A DNA stretch of 64,000 nt from Streptomyces sp. DT2A-34 (GTDB lineage: Bacteria; Actinomycetota; Actinomycetes; Streptomycetales; Streptomycetaceae): contig NZ_JASTWJ010000001.1 in assembly GCF_030499515.1 (NCBI RefSeq), positions 7,234,001-7,298,000 on the forward strand, written 5' to 3'. The translations under genes were made by a program, and so were the position numbers. Under the pieces are notes generated by a model, which made no database searches, had not been told where the DNA came from, and was given only the letters and a program-made list of their open reading frames with translations. Shown piece after piece: positions 7,186 through 14,000 of this stretch (its first letter is position 1; the number at the start of each line of letters is the position of its first letter).

Positions 7186-7806
7186 TCACGCGGGCCGATC
7201 CGGGAGTGGGGAAGGCGCGGTCCGCTCCGGCGTGACGGCTGTGATCTCCCGGATTTCCCTTACGAGGCGGTCGGCGTCGTCGGCGTGGAAGCGGACGAGG
7301 TGGACGTCGCGCCGACGGCCGAGGAAGGTGAAGTGGGGGACGGTCTCGCCGAGTTGAAGGGTGACGGAGGTCTGCGAGCCCACGGCGACGTCGAGTTCCC
7401 CGTCGGCCCGCTCATGGGTGGTACGCAGCTCGCGCCGCACGCTCGCGACTTTCTCCAGCGGTATGCGAAGGTCGACGTGGACGCCACGCCGGATGCGCAG
7501 GAAGCCGGAGTCGAGCACGTGTGGCCGTACGACGGAGGCGGCGTGCAGACCGATGATGATCACGACGGTGTACACATCGAGTGCGAGCCACACCCGGTGC
7601 ACGGTGGGGAAGTCCCGCAGCAGCACCGACATGGTCACCGACTCGACCACGCACACGAAGGCGAACCCGAACATCACCGGTCCCTGCCCACGCGCATAGC
7701 CGAAGGCGAGCCCGCCGTCCGTGACGTGCCGACGCCGGGCCACCCAGAGCACGAGGCAGACCAGCAGCCGCAGTTCATGCCGGACCAGCGTGCGTACGGC
7801 TGTCAC
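7186..7806 (-). CDS. Membrane protein with C-terminal PH-like domain, MerR partner
   Basis: A 206-residue protein whose N-terminal half has about three hydrophobic segments (near residues 10-22, 42-65 and 72-95, including GPVMFGFAFVCVVESVTMSV). The C-terminal half is soluble and reads like a bacterial PH-type domain (FLRIRRGVHVDLRIPLEKV ... RDVHLVRFHADDADRLV). No enzymatic motif was seen. GTG 7806 was chosen because it overlaps the MerR stop as GTGA, showing translational coupling; longer frames upstream are shadows of the MerR gene. It is the second gene of a two-gene operon, and is a good candidate target of the regulator. Function not recognised. Confidence 0.8.
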   Translation of the reverse strand: MTAVRTLVRHELRLLVCLVLWVARRRHVTDGGLAFGYARGQGPVMFGFAFVCVVESVTMSVLLRDFPTVHRVWLALDVYTVVIIIGLHAASVVRPHVLDSGFLRIRRGVHVDLRIPLEKVASVRRELRTTHERADGELDVAVGSQTSVTLQLGETVPHFTFLGRRRDVHLVRFHADDADRLVREIREITAVTPERTAPSPLPDRPA

Positions 7807-8561
7807 GATCCCTCCTCCATGAGCGACCGCAAGGCGCGGCGGATCGCCTCCGCCTGTGCCGGGGCGAAGTCGGCGTAGAAGGCGCGCAGGAAGCTGTTGT
7901 CCTGGTCGATGTCGGCCTCCGTGAGCAGTTCGCGGGGGATCAGCTCGGCGAGCAGCCGGGCCGCCTCGGTCACCCGCGGGTCGTCGGGCTCGGCATCGTC
8001 GAGGGCGTCGAGCAGCGCATACGTCTCGTGCGCCCGCGCCACGGCATCCGGACTCCCCAGCGCACCGCTCCACAGGGACATCAACTGCTCCCGGACCTCC
8101 GGCGACGCCGCCGTGTCGAGCAGCGCGAGGATCTCCCGGTCCTTGGCGGCCATGGGGGAGTCGGACAGGCCGGACAGCCGGCCGGTCCGGGCGAACAACT
8201 CACTGAGCTCGGGCGAAACGGGCCCCTCGGCGGGCAACTCCTCCGCCTCGAGCAGCGCCCGAAGCCGGGCCCGCCGCTCCCGGAGCGCCGCCTCCTGCCG
8301 GGCTAGGTCCTCATCCAGCTCGGTGAGCACCTCCACGAGATCCTTCCCGGCATCCTCGGCCAGCACGTCCCGCACCTCCGCGAGCCCCAGCCCCAGCTCG
8401 GTCAGCCGCCGGATCCGGGCAAGGACGACGGCATGCCGCAGGGTGTAGTCCCGGTAGCCGTTCGGACGCCGCTCGGGCTCGGGCAGCAGCCCCTGATGGT
8501 GGTAGTGCCGCACGGTCCGCGTGGTGACGCCGACGGCGGCGGCGAGTTCTCCGATCCGCAT
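7803..8561 (-). CDS. MerR-family transcriptional regulator
   Basis: A 252-residue regulator. Residues 1-70 form the winged helix-turn-helix: MRIGELAAAVGVTTRTVRHYHHQGLLPEPERRPNGYRDY is typical of the family. A dimerisation coiled coil follows (about 75-125). The long C-terminal effector part (130-252) is Asp/Glu-rich, has no cysteine cluster for metals, and resembles the unassigned ligand-binding class. The ATG is set by the helix-turn-helix start. The promoter directly upstream has a 19-bp spacer with a dyad, the architecture MerR proteins act on, so autoregulation together with the coupled membrane-protein gene is likely. Confidence 0.93.
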   Translation of the reverse strand: MRIGELAAAVGVTTRTVRHYHHQGLLPEPERRPNGYRDYTLRHAVVLARIRRLTELGLGLAEVRDVLAEDAGKDLVEVLTELDEDLARQEAALRERRARLRALLEAEELPAEGPVSPELSELFARTGRLSGLSDSPMAAKDREILALLDTAASPEVREQLMSLWSGALGSPDAVARAHETYALLDALDDAEPDDPRVTEAARLLAELIPRELLTEADIDQDNSFLRAFYADFAPAQAEAIRRALRSLMEEGS

Positions 8562-8567
8562 GGGATC

Positions 8568-8598
8568 AGTAGAGACGTTGACGTCGCGGCAGGGTCAA
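8568..8598 (-). promoter_or_regulatory. MerR-type promoter with 19-bp spacer and internal dyad
   Basis: On the minus strand, -35 TTGACC (8598-8593) and -10 TCTACT (8573-8568) are separated by 19 bp, the lengthened spacing that MerR regulators correct by DNA distortion. The spacer holds GACGT-CA-ACGTC. The -10 box ends six bases before the ATG at 8561, so the mRNA should be leaderless. Confidence 0.65.
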
Positions 8599-8670
8599 GC
8601 GAGCACGTTCGGGGAGACGGACGGGGTGAGATGGCGAGATCGGGGAGGCGTCGTCGTGGTGGCAGGTTTC

Positions 8671-8734
8671 GGGGTGGCGGGTCACGGTGGCAGGTGGTGG
8701 TTGCACGTAGGGGTGGCGGGTCGTGGTGGCACGT
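8671..8734. repeat. Imperfect 25-bp direct repeat upstream of rnpB
   Basis: GGGGTGGCGGGTC followed by a GGTGGCA core occurs at 8671-8695 and again at 8710-8734, a 39-bp period with a few mismatches. It lies in the 240-bp region between the MerR promoter and rnpB, which otherwise holds no gene. Whether it affects rnpB transcription is unknown. Confidence 0.6.
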
Positions 8735-8802
8735 CGCGCTGGCGCCGGGGCCGATCATGCGCGGCGGGCGCCCCCGGCAGACGGGTAACATGGTCGACAC
8801 GG

Positions 8803-9222
8803 CAGACGAGCCGGGCGGGCGGCCGCGTGGAGTACCCCCAGGGGGCTCCCCGAGGAACGTCCGGGCTCCACAGGGCAAGGTGGTGGCTAACGGCCACCCG
8901 GGGTGACCCGCGGGACAGTGCCACAGAAAGCAAACCGCCCAGCGCTCAGGTGCTGGGTAAGGGTGAAACGGTGGTGTAAGAGACCACCAGTGCCCAGGGT
9001 GACCTGGGCAGCTAGGTAAACCCCACCTGGAGCAAGGTCAAGAGGGGCCGCCTTCTCGAAAGAGGGGCGACCCTGCGCGGACGTTCGAGGGCTGCCCGCC
9101 CGATGTCCGCGGGTAGACCGCACGAGGCCGGCGGCAACGCCGGCCCTAGATGGATGGCCGTCGCCCGGGGCTCCGCGAGGGGCCCTGGGAACAGAACCCG
9201 GCGTACAGCCCGACTCGTCTGC
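8803..9222 (+). ncRNA. rnpB: RNase P RNA (class A, M1 RNA)
   Basis: The catalytic RNA of RNase P, which removes 5' leaders from tRNA precursors. The ends pair as helix P1: CAGACGAG at 8803-8810 with CTCGTCTG near 9214-9221. All universally conserved regions are recognisable in order: GAGGAACGTCCGGGCTCCA (about 8852-8870), ACAGAAAGCAAACCGCC (about 8924-8940), GGTAAGGGTGAAACGG (about 8955-8970) with GTAAGAGACCACC, the P15-type loop, CCTAGATGGATGGCCG and the 3' ACAGAACCCGGC element (about 9191-9202). The length of about 420 nt fits actinobacterial class A RNAs. A TAACAT box at 8786-8791 could be its -10. Ends are accurate to a few bases. Confidence 0.96.
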
Positions 9223-9369
9223 CGCTTTTGCTCTTCGCAGGTCAGAGGCCGTGCTTGGGACCGGCCAGGACACCAGGTAGCCCAGTTTCTGACCGGTCGC
9301 GGACGCAGCGATGAGTTTTTCCGGCTCGGAGAGTCTCACCACCGTTGTCCGACATCACTGGAGGAACAC

Positions 9370-10017
9370 GTGGCTCAGCTATTGAGGGTCCAGAACTTCA
9401 ACGTCTCGAGTGACGGCATCGGTGCCGGTGAGGACCAGAGCCTTGAGAGTCCGTTCGGCCACGCCGTCGACCCGGCGAGGCTGTTCGCCTGGGCCGGCGC
9501 CACGGCGAGCTGGCCCATGCGCACCGACCCCGGGGGAAGCCGGGGCCTCGACGACTACTTCACCCGGGACTACGCCCGCAACATCGGCGCCGAGATCATG
9601 GGCCGCAACAAGTTCGGGCCCCAGCGCGGGCCATGGCAGGACCATGAGTGGCGCGGGTGGTGGGGGGACGAGCCCCCGTTCCGCACTCCGGTGTTCGTCA
9701 TGACGCACCACAAGCGTCCTTCGTTCACGCTCTCCGACACCACGTTCCACTTCGTCGACAGCGACCCGGCCACGGTCCTCGAACAGGCGCGGGAGGCGGC
9801 GCAGGGCAAGGACCTCCGGCTCGGCGGCGGGGTCACCACCATCCGGGAGTTCCTCGACGCCGACCTCGTCGACACCCTGCATGTGGCGGTCTCGCCGGTG
9901 AAGCTCGGGTCCGGACTACGGCTCTGGGAGTCCCCCGATGAGCTGCGCGACCGGTTCCACCTGGAGGTCGTGCCCAGCCCGAGCGGCGTGACGCACCACC
10001 TGTTCTGGCGAAAGTGA
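9370..10017 (+). CDS. Dihydrofolate reductase / RibD C-terminal domain family protein
   Basis: A 215-residue protein of the DHFR/RibD-C fold, an NADPH-dependent reductase superfamily; such stand-alone actinobacterial members have no settled substrate. Family marks are the N-terminal LLRVQNFNVSSDGIGAGEDQ, the IMGRNKFGPQRGPW segment, and the C-terminal KDLRLGGGVTTIREFLDAD then DTLHVAVSPVKLGSGLRLW. The start is GTG 9370 behind GGAGG (9360-9364). It follows rnpB with a 145-bp gap in which I see no other gene. It is the last intact housekeeping-type gene before the lipopeptide cluster; a GC-rich palindrome follows the stop codon directly. Confidence 0.88.
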   Translation: MAQLLRVQNFNVSSDGIGAGEDQSLESPFGHAVDPARLFAWAGATASWPMRTDPGGSRGLDDYFTRDYARNIGAEIMGRNKFGPQRGPWQDHEWRGWWGDEPPFRTPVFVMTHHKRPSFTLSDTTFHFVDSDPATVLEQAREAAQGKDLRLGGGVTTIREFLDADLVDTLHVAVSPVKLGSGLRLWESPDELRDRFHLEVVPSPSGVTHHLFWRK

Positions 10018-10020
10018 CTC

Positions 10021-10047
10021 GGGCCTCGAGGCCGGGCCCGGCCGGGC
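10021..10047 (+). terminator. Overlapping GC palindromes after the DHFR-like gene
   Basis: GGCCTCGAGGCC (10022-10033) overlaps GGCCGGGCCCGGCC (10030-10043) a few bases after the stop codon. A strong hairpin is possible but there is no T-run, so this is a possible actinobacterial non-canonical terminator. Confidence 0.35.
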
Positions 10048-10049
10048 TG

Positions 10050-10162
10050 TACTCCCAACGCATCAGGCGGCTGACGATCCGCATGGGTAACCCGGCGACG
10101 ACCACACCGCGGTCCGTAGCGAGAGCGCCGACTCCGATCCTCGCCACTTCGCGGGACGGCAT
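10050..10162 (-). pseudogene. Fragment resembling the C-terminus of a short-chain dehydrogenase
   Basis: On the minus strand the frame from 10162 reads PSREVARIGVGALATDRGVV and continues VAGLPMRIVSRLMRW. This looks like the C-terminal helix region of short-chain dehydrogenases, where 'PEEVARxGxxAL..GRxVVVPG' is common. No Rossmann domain or catalytic Tyr-Lys is present nearby, and the frame ends in the DHFR-like gene. It contains a TTA codon, rare in Streptomyces. It is best explained as a decayed remnant; the family assignment is tentative. Confidence 0.35.
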
Positions 10163-10179
10163 GTAAGGGAACTCCGGGC

Positions 10180-10425
10180 ATGGGAACCGCTGAGCGTCCT
10201 TCGGTGCACGTCAGCGGCTTCCCCGTGCTGACCCAGCTGGCCGGGGGCAGCCTGCGCCACGTCGACCTCACCGCCCACGACATACCCGCCGAGGGGGCGA
10301 CCAGGCCGCTGCCGGTGACGAAGCTGACCGTCGGCCTCGACGGGCTGAAGACCTCGGGGAGCGCCGACGAGGCCCATGCGCGCAGCGTCGACGCGACCGC
10401 CTTCGAAGGACTCGACCCCCGGTGA
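10180..10425 (+). pseudogene. Truncated DUF2993 (LmeA-type) protein fragment
   Basis: An 81-codon frame carries the core of DUF2993, a family of lipid-binding or membrane-anchored proteins: PSVHVSGFPVLTQLAGGSLRHVD and PVTKLTVGLDGLKTSGSAD. Full-length relatives have over 200 residues with an N-terminal membrane segment; here both the N-terminal anchor and the C-terminal two-thirds are missing, and no ribosome binding site precedes the ATG. It is therefore read as a gene remnant at the left boundary of the biosynthetic island. Confidence 0.6.
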
Positions 10426-10429
10426 CAGC

Positions 10430-10575
10430 CCGACCGGCGGGCAGGCGAGGTCCCGGTGGTGTACGTGACCCTCGCCGACGGCACGGTGAGCGAGGACGAC
10501 CTCCTCGACTGGGCCGCCGCGCACGTCAGCGAGGCAGCCGCCGCTCCCAAGGCCGTCCGCGTGCTCGACGCCCTT
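10430..10575 (+). pseudogene. C-terminal fragment of an acyl-CoA synthetase
   Basis: The frame through 10456 reads GEVPVVYVTLADGTVSEDDL then LDWAAAHVSEAAAAPKAVRV, the usual C-terminal subdomain of fatty-acyl-CoA ligases (compare 'PVAYVTL...ELLAWAxxRVPExAAxPKxVxxVDALP'). The AMP-binding part is absent, and the frame runs on without homology after LDAL. It lies just upstream of a terminator and the first cluster gene, so it is a remnant rather than a working gene. Confidence 0.6.
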
Positions 10576-10580
10576 TTAAG

Positions 10581-10604
10581 CCGCCGGTTCGTCCGGCGGG
10601 TTTT
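10581..10604 (+). terminator. Rho-independent terminator upstream of the lipopeptide cluster
   Basis: CCGCCGG (10581-10587) and CCGGCGG (10593-10599) form a perfect 7-bp stem with a TTCGT loop, followed by GTTTT. It probably served the truncated acyl-CoA synthetase gene and now insulates the biosynthetic operon from upstream transcription. Confidence 0.65.
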
Positions 10605-10633
10605 GGCGTTCTCGCTCTTTCCGCCTCTTTCTC

Positions 10634-10662
10634 TTGATAACGGCGCGATACGTGCTCCATAT
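10634..10662 (+). promoter_or_regulatory. Candidate promoter of the fatty-acid/Ebo operon
   Basis: TTGATA (10634-10639) and CCATAT (10657-10662) are separated by 17 bp in a locally AT-richer stretch 76-104 bp upstream of the ACP start. This is the only sigma-70-like pair seen between the terminator and the first cluster gene. Confidence 0.45.
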
Positions 10663-10737
10663 CCGGCGTCAGCACAGTGGAGCCGATCTCGTTTCGAGGT
10701 GCCGAATCAATCCTGAGCCCCCACAGAGGTGAAAGAC

Positions 10738-10983
10738 ATGAGCATGGACCCGAAGACTGTCGTGCACGGGATCCTGGCCGAAGACCTGGAAGTGGACCCC
10801 GCGGAGATCACGGACAGCGCCCTGTTGCGCACCCTCGAACTGGATTCCCTCGCCATCGCCGAACTCATCGTCAGGATCAAAGAAGAGACGGGGGTGGATC
10901 TCGGCGGCGAGGAGACCCGGATAGCGGACCTCACGGTCGGGGACGTCGTCTCGCTGGCCGGCTCGGGGCTGGAAGCGGCGTGA
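10738..10983 (+). CDS. Acyl carrier protein of the lipopeptide fatty-acid starter
   Basis: An 81-residue ACP that should carry the growing C6 acyl chain as a phosphopantetheine thioester. The attachment site is Ser37 in LELDSLAIAEL; the surrounding four-helix pattern and acidic character are normal. ATG 10738 is chosen because GAGGTGA sits eight bases upstream; a GTG at 10729 would put the start inside that site. It is the first gene of the long plus-strand operon and overlaps the KAS II start by 4 nt. The set ACP, KAS II, acyl oxidase, KAS III, monooxygenase is the same order as the fab/hxcO/hcmO block of the CDA cluster, where it makes 2,3-epoxyhexanoate. Confidence 0.93.
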   Translation: MSMDPKTVVHGILAEDLEVDPAEITDSALLRTLELDSLAIAELIVRIKEETGVDLGGEETRIADLTVGDVVSLAGSGLEAA

Positions 10984-12197
10984 CCGAAGGACCCGTCGCC
11001 ATCACGGGTGCCGGCCTGGTGACCCCGGCGGGCACCGACTCCGACACGACCTGGGAGGCGCTGTGCGCGGCCAGGTCCCTGGAGTCCGGTGACCCGGAGC
11101 CGCTGGCCGGCACCGGGGCGTGGCACAGCCTGCGCGTGCCGCCCCTGCGGCCGGGGCAGCTCACCGGGCGCGGCACCGCCCGTACCGACCCCTTCATCCG
11201 GTTCGCCCTGGCGGCGGTGGACGAGGCGTTGGTCCAGGCGGGGCTCGACCCGCGGAGCTGGGACGGCAGCCGGGTCGGCATCGTGGTGGGGTGCGCCTTC
11301 AGCGGGGTCACCACGCTGGAGGAGCAGCACCGGCGGCTCGACCGCCACGGCCCCGAGATGGTCTCGCCGTATCTGCACCCCCGGTCACTGATCAACATGG
11401 CGGCGGGCACCCTCAGCGTGCGGTACGGGATCACCGGGCCCAGCCACACGGTGGCGGCCGCCTGCGCGTCGGGCGCCTCGGCGCTCGGCCTCGGCAAGAC
11501 CTTGCTGGACGCCGGGGTCTGCGACACGGTCATCGCCTGCGGCACGGACTCGGCCGTCACCCCCCTCGTGGTCTCCGGATTCGCCCGCATGGGCGCGCTC
11601 TCCGAGCACAAGGGTCCCGACGCGTCACGGCCGTTCGCCGCGGACCGCGACGGCTTCGTCATCTCCGAGGGCGCGGCGGCCGTCGTCATGGAGAAGCCGG
11701 CGAAGGCCCGCGCCCGGGGCGCCGACGTACTCGGCCGGCTCCTCGGCTACGGCAGCACGTCCGACGCCCACCACCCCACGTCCCCCCGCCCCGACGGGGC
11801 GGGCGCCGCGGCCGCCGTGGAACAGGCGCTGGCCGCGGCCCGCATGACAGCGCGGGACGTCACGACCGTCAACGCGCACGGCACCTCGACACCGCAGAAC
11901 GACCAGACGGAGGCCCGGCTCATCGCCCGCCTCTTCCCCCACGGACCGTCCGTCACCGCGAACAAGGGGCTGCTCGGCCACACCCTCGGCGCGGCCGGCG
12001 CCATCGAGGCCGTGCTGACCCTGCGCAGCCTCCGCAGCGGCACCCTGCCGCCGATCGCGCACACGGAGCGGGCCGACCCCGACCTGCCCGAACTGGACCT
12101 GGTCCTCGGCAGCGCGCGCAGCCACGGCGGGACCGTCGCCGTGAGCACCTCCTTCGGATTCGGGGGCAGCAACTGCGCGCTGGTGCTGGACGCCTGA
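10980..12197 (+). CDS. fabF3: 3-oxoacyl-ACP synthase II (FabF-type elongating ketosynthase)
   Basis: A 405-residue condensing enzyme that elongates an acyl-ACP by two carbons from malonyl-ACP. The Cys-His-His active site is intact: Cys162 in VAAACASGASALG, His300 in VNAHGTSTPQND and His334 in NKGLLGHTLGAAGA. Length matches FabF. The start is GTG 10980, overlapping the ACP stop as GTGA, so the two are translationally coupled. With the adjacent KAS III it can build a hexanoyl chain on the dedicated ACP separately from primary fatty-acid synthesis. The symbol follows the CDA homologue and is an inference from order and sequence type. Confidence 0.93.
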   Translation: MTEGPVAITGAGLVTPAGTDSDTTWEALCAARSLESGDPEPLAGTGAWHSLRVPPLRPGQLTGRGTARTDPFIRFALAAVDEALVQAGLDPRSWDGSRVGIVVGCAFSGVTTLEEQHRRLDRHGPEMVSPYLHPRSLINMAAGTLSVRYGITGPSHTVAAACASGASALGLGKTLLDAGVCDTVIACGTDSAVTPLVVSGFARMGALSEHKGPDASRPFAADRDGFVISEGAAAVVMEKPAKARARGADVLGRLLGYGSTSDAHHPTSPRPDGAGAAAAVEQALAAARMTARDVTTVNAHGTSTPQNDQTEARLIARLFPHGPSVTANKGLLGHTLGAAGAIEAVLTLRSLRSGTLPPIAHTERADPDLPELDLVLGSARSHGGTVAVSTSFGFGGSNCALVLDA

Positions 12198-12251
12198 CCC
12201 GGCACAACCGCGCGCAGGCACAGATCCGTGCGACCCATCCCAGGAGAGTCC

Positions 12252-14000
12252 ATGACGCAACGCGAAGAAGAGCTGGCCCGGGTCCTGTCCGGGCCCGAGT
12301 TCGCCACCATCAGACCGGACGACGGAAGCGTTCTCGACTACAGTCTGCTGACGCTTCGCCGGGCGAAACTCCTCAACGGTGCCGGTTTCACGGCGAATTC
12401 CCTCTGGCTGGGCCGCGGCGACAGCGCCCGCTTCCCCGACTTCCTGCGCACCATGGGCTGGATCGGTGCGTACGACCTGTCCCTGCTCAACGTCCTGGTC
12501 TCCCACCAGATCGCCGGTGACGCGCTGCTCAGCCACGGCGGGCAGCGGCAACTGCGCTCCTACGGCCCGGAGATCGACCGCATGGCCAAGGTGTACTGCT
12601 TCGCCGGCTCCGAACTGCACGCCGGCTCGGATCTGAAGCAGGTGCGGACCACCGCCACCTACGACCCGCAGAGCGGGACGCTGCTCCTGAACACGCCCCG
12701 GCCCGCCGACAGCAAGGTGTGGATCGGCAACAGCCTGCACACCGGCGACGTGGCCATGGTGCTGAGCCGGCTGCACGTCGGCGGACGGGACGAGGGCCAC
12801 CACTGGATACGGGTTCCGCTGCGCGAAGGCGGCAGGGTGCTGCCCGGTGTGCGCATCGGACGGGCCGAGCCGAAGGGCGGCGTCACCGCCAACCAGACCG
12901 GCGTCCTCTCCTTCACGGACTACCGCCTGCCGGTGTCCGCCCTGATGAACCGCTGGGCGTCGATCGACGCGGACGGCACCTACCGTTCCCCGCTGCCGCG
13001 CCACCGGCGGTTCGAGGAGTGCCTGGCGACCTTCACCCACGAGCGGCTCTTCCCGTCGGTGGGGGCGGCGTACGCGCAGCTCCTCGCCTGCGCGATCACC
13101 ACCCGTTTCGCCGCCGTCAAGCAGACCTTCGGCAGACCGCTGATCGGCCACGAGCACTACCGCATGCGGCTGTCGACCGCCGCGGGCCGGTCCCTCGCCG
13201 CCCGGCACGCCATGGAGGCGCTGTCCGAGATCGCGGTCGCCCGCGCCGCACAGGGAGCACCGGCCCGCGACCAGGTGCTGCACGCGCTGATCTCCTGCGG
13301 GAAGTCCGGCTGCACCGGCGACGCCCGGCACACCCTCGCCGAGACGCGGGAACTGTGCGGCGGACTCGGATACCACGACGCGAACCAGATCACGCCCCTG
13401 CTCCACGACTACGAGATCGCCGTCACCTTCGGCGGGGACAACACCGTCCTCGGCTACCAGGCGTCCCGCTTCGCCCTGCGCCACCGCAAGGAGTTCGACA
13501 CCGTGCTCGACGAGGCGGTCGCCGGGGCCGGCGGTCTGGACGCCGCCCGCCGGCTGCGGGCCGTCTGCGACGTCCTGCTCGACCACGTCGAGCGGCACGG
13601 TCCGGGCGAGGCCAGCGCGCAGTGGACCCGCGCCGTCCACCAGACGCTGGCGATCGGCCACTGGGCGGCCCACACCGAGACCCCCCTGTCCGAGCGCCTC
13701 CTCGGCCAGTACGCGGCGACCTGCGTACTGGAGCACGCGCTCGCCGCGCTGAGGGCCTCGATCCTCGACCAGGACGCGGTCCTGCGCCTCGAAGAGGTCC
13801 GCCACGAGGCCGCCGGCGCCCCCCTCGACGCAGCGGAACTGATGCGGGAACTCGGCGTGCCCGAGGAGCTGATCACCGCACCCATCGCCCGCCAGGACTT
13901 CGCGGAACTCCATACGGCCCTCGCCCACGCCGGGCCCGCCCCGGTGTCGGCGTCGTCCGCGTCCTCGGAAGGAGGTGCCGTCCATGACCGCGGCGAATGA
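12252..14000 (+). CDS. hxcO: HxcO-like acyl-CoA/ACP oxidase for the epoxy-acyl starter
   Basis: A 582-residue flavoprotein of the acyl-CoA oxidase family. In CDA biosynthesis HxcO oxidises the C6 acyl-ACP and has intrinsic epoxidase activity. Sequence marks are CFAGSELHAGSDLKQVRTTA (residues 116-135), which matches the FAD-loop TELGHGS region, and ELCGGLGYHDANQI (367-380) typical of oxidases. An odd point is VTFGGDNTVL (391-400): peroxisomal acyl-CoA oxidases have Glu at the position of Gly394, and that Glu is the catalytic base. The base here must lie elsewhere. ATG 12252 follows AGGAGA; an in-frame start at 12228 has no good binding site. It overlaps fabH by 17 bp. Confidence 0.9.
   Translation: MTQREEELARVLSGPEFATIRPDDGSVLDYSLLTLRRAKLLNGAGFTANSLWLGRGDSARFPDFLRTMGWIGAYDLSLLNVLVSHQIAGDALLSHGGQRQLRSYGPEIDRMAKVYCFAGSELHAGSDLKQVRTTATYDPQSGTLLLNTPRPADSKVWIGNSLHTGDVAMVLSRLHVGGRDEGHHWIRVPLREGGRVLPGVRIGRAEPKGGVTANQTGVLSFTDYRLPVSALMNRWASIDADGTYRSPLPRHRRFEECLATFTHERLFPSVGAAYAQLLACAITTRFAAVKQTFGRPLIGHEHYRMRLSTAAGRSLAARHAMEALSEIAVARAAQGAPARDQVLHALISCGKSGCTGDARHTLAETRELCGGLGYHDANQITPLLHDYEIAVTFGGDNTVLGYQASRFALRHRKEFDTVLDEAVAGAGGLDAARRLRAVCDVLLDHVERHGPGEASAQWTRAVHQTLAIGHWAAHTETPLSERLLGQYAATCVLEHALAALRASILDQDAVLRLEEVRHEAAGAPLDAAELMRELGVPEELITAPIARQDFAELHTALAHAGPAPVSASSASSEGGAVHDRGE

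Noticed and set aside
9570..10550. 326-codon minus-strand frame over the DHFR-like gene and the boundary region
   Set aside because: Overlaps a gene with clear family motifs and a binding site; composition is Arg/Ser-rich shadow-like.
10571..10580. TTTTAA/TTA motif as a bldA-controlled codon
   Set aside because: It is in the intergenic scar. I noticed no in-frame TTA codon in the intact cluster genes, though a systematic scan was not possible by eye.
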